From Xylocopa sonorina (taxonomy: Eukaryota; Arthropoda; Insecta; Hymenoptera; Apidae), in the NCBI RefSeq assembly GCF_050948175.1, contig NC_135200.1, positions 13,135,001 to 13,199,000 of the forward strand: a DNA stretch of 64,000 bases. The letters are read 5' to 3'. Of the stretch, positions 63,200 to 64,000 are shown piece by piece. Under the pieces are notes generated by a model. That model worked only from the letters and a program-made list of their open reading frames with translations, searched no databases and was not told the origin of the DNA. Within the stretch, counting starts at the first letter, position 1; every line of letters begins with the position of its first letter. The translations under genes were made by a program, and so were the position numbers.

Positions 63200-64000
63200 C
63201 TATGAGTGAACCGGGGAATGTATCCTGGGTGGCGCTGGTGACGTAATCAATCGATTCGCCCGACTAGCCTGTTCACGGCGTCCTTCCTCGTGTTGTTTCT
63301 CGAGTTGTTCCTTTAAGACTAGAAGTTCTCTCGTTCGCTGATAAACGGGATCCTTGAACAAACAACAACGGTGTGCAAACGGTATACTCGATACAGATCA
63401 AAACCTTTGATACATTCTACACACCTGTTGCCGCATACTCGGATTCCATCTACAATATAAACTTTTCCACGGTTTTATGTATCTCATGCTGGCGATCGGC
63501 ATTAGAACAAGCTCGTAATTAGGGGGAGACCAGTACAAAGGATTTTGATAGAGGGATAATTGACTATTGGTATACGACCATAACGAGACAGTCTTTTGTT
63601 TGACCTGTTCCTGAACTCTTTCGCGTTCGCTGTAAACACGAATCGATTGATCAATGATCACAAGGTAACACCATTCATTGATGATCACAAGGTAACACCA
63701 TTAACATACCTGCTAAATAAAAATGTGCCAAATCTACAAGAGTATAAGTGATCGAGAATAGTGATTAAAAAGTGTTCATTAAACTCGAAGGCGTTGGGAA
63801 ATTGACGACTTATTTGCCACACACAGTCCATGAATTGCAAAAATACTGGAGATCTATCCGCGTCGCTATGATGTTCATCACCGTGACCGATCCTCTAAAA
63901 CATATTCTTCTTAGAATTTATAGACATTTGAAACTGATACGCAAAAAGGTATATGGCTAAACGCTACTTTTATACCTGTTGAAATTTGTGACCAAAGCTG
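63200..64000 (-). CDS. mtm: Myotubularin family phosphoinositide 3-phosphatase (MTM1/MTMR1/MTMR2 type), C-terminal part
   Basis: Partial, running off the right edge. Visible minus-strand exons: >64000-63976 (SFGHKFQQ), 63894-63710, 63629-63425, 63352-63200 (stop TAG at 63202-63200). All phases agree. The exons carry the end of the phosphatase domain: RIGHGDEHHSDADRSPVFLQ, FMDCVWQISRQFPNAFEFNE, ILDHLYSCRFGTFLFSSERE, KTVSLWSYTNSQLSLYQNPL and RWNPSMRQQ. A short C-terminal coiled coil follows (ELLVLKEQLEKQHEEGRREQ), ending in PPRIHSPVHS. The catalytic Cys-X5-Arg loop and the PH-GRAM domain lie outside the window. Active members remove the 3-phosphate from PI3P and PI(3,5)P2 on endosomes; whether this copy is active cannot be judged here. 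The residue pattern matches the MTM1/MTMR1/MTMR2 branch most closely, corresponding to Drosophila mtm. Confidence 0.93.
63654..63702. repeat. 27-bp tandem duplication inside a myotubularin intron
   Basis: ATGATCACAAGGTAACACCA (plus TT) occurs at 63654-63675 and again at 63681-63702. The copies fill most of the 80-nt intron between the exons at 63710 and 63629. Confidence 0.95.

Noticed and set aside
1..64000. CRISPR arrays, operons, ribosome binding sites, phage or viral genes
   Set aside because: The window is intron-bearing insect DNA. No spaced direct-repeat array or bacterial signals were seen, and no viral protein was recognised.
1..64000. tRNA, rRNA or known microRNA genes
   Set aside because: Scanning by eye for tRNA B-box-like motifs and well-known insect miRNA seeds gave only isolated partial matches without a supporting fold. 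A covariance-model search would be decisive.

Overview
This window looks like ordinary nuclear DNA from an insect, most likely a bee-like hymenopteran. Genes are split by GT-AG introns. The intronic DNA is dense in CpG and in motifs such as TCGCG, as in many Hymenoptera with little germline methylation. The gene content (an EEIG1/FAM102 homologue, two NRF-6-like acyltransferases, a myotubularin) fits an insect chromosome. The order or genus is an inference from composition, not from a diagnostic gene.

Layout. Positions 1 to about 3600 hold upstream and 5' untranslated DNA. Positions 4210-44135 (+) are one gene of the EEIG1/FAM102 family (677 codons plus stop, nine coding exons). Its first intron is 32.5 kb (4356-36905), fills half the window, and shows no nested gene. 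It does contain a 367-bp TTAA-flanked inverted-repeat element with an internal palindromic 43-bp minisatellite. Positions 44136-49260 are 3' UTR and intergenic DNA with a long GA tract. Positions 49261-52725 (+) and 59286-62809 (+) are two tandem NRF-6-like integral membrane acyltransferase genes with matching exon structure. Between them lie 6.5 kb containing faint minus-strand coding-like fragments (about 53.0-54.0 kb) that I cannot identify. Positions 63200-64000 (-) are the 3' end of a myotubularin-family phosphoinositide phosphatase (mtm, MTM1/MTMR1/MTMR2 type), which runs off the right edge and converges on the second acyltransferase.

The genes do not form a pathway I can defend. All three families act at or on membranes (C2-type adaptor, multi-pass acyltransferases, 3-phosphoinositide phosphatase), but insect neighbours are usually independent. 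I found no unmistakable new biological system. The best leads are the palindrome-bearing MITE, a duplicated 5' splice site in the FAM102 gene, a shifted splice donor in one acyltransferase copy, and the unidentified minus-strand fragments.

All exon models were built by hand from reading frame, splice phase, paralogue comparison and family memory. There is no transcript or database evidence behind them.
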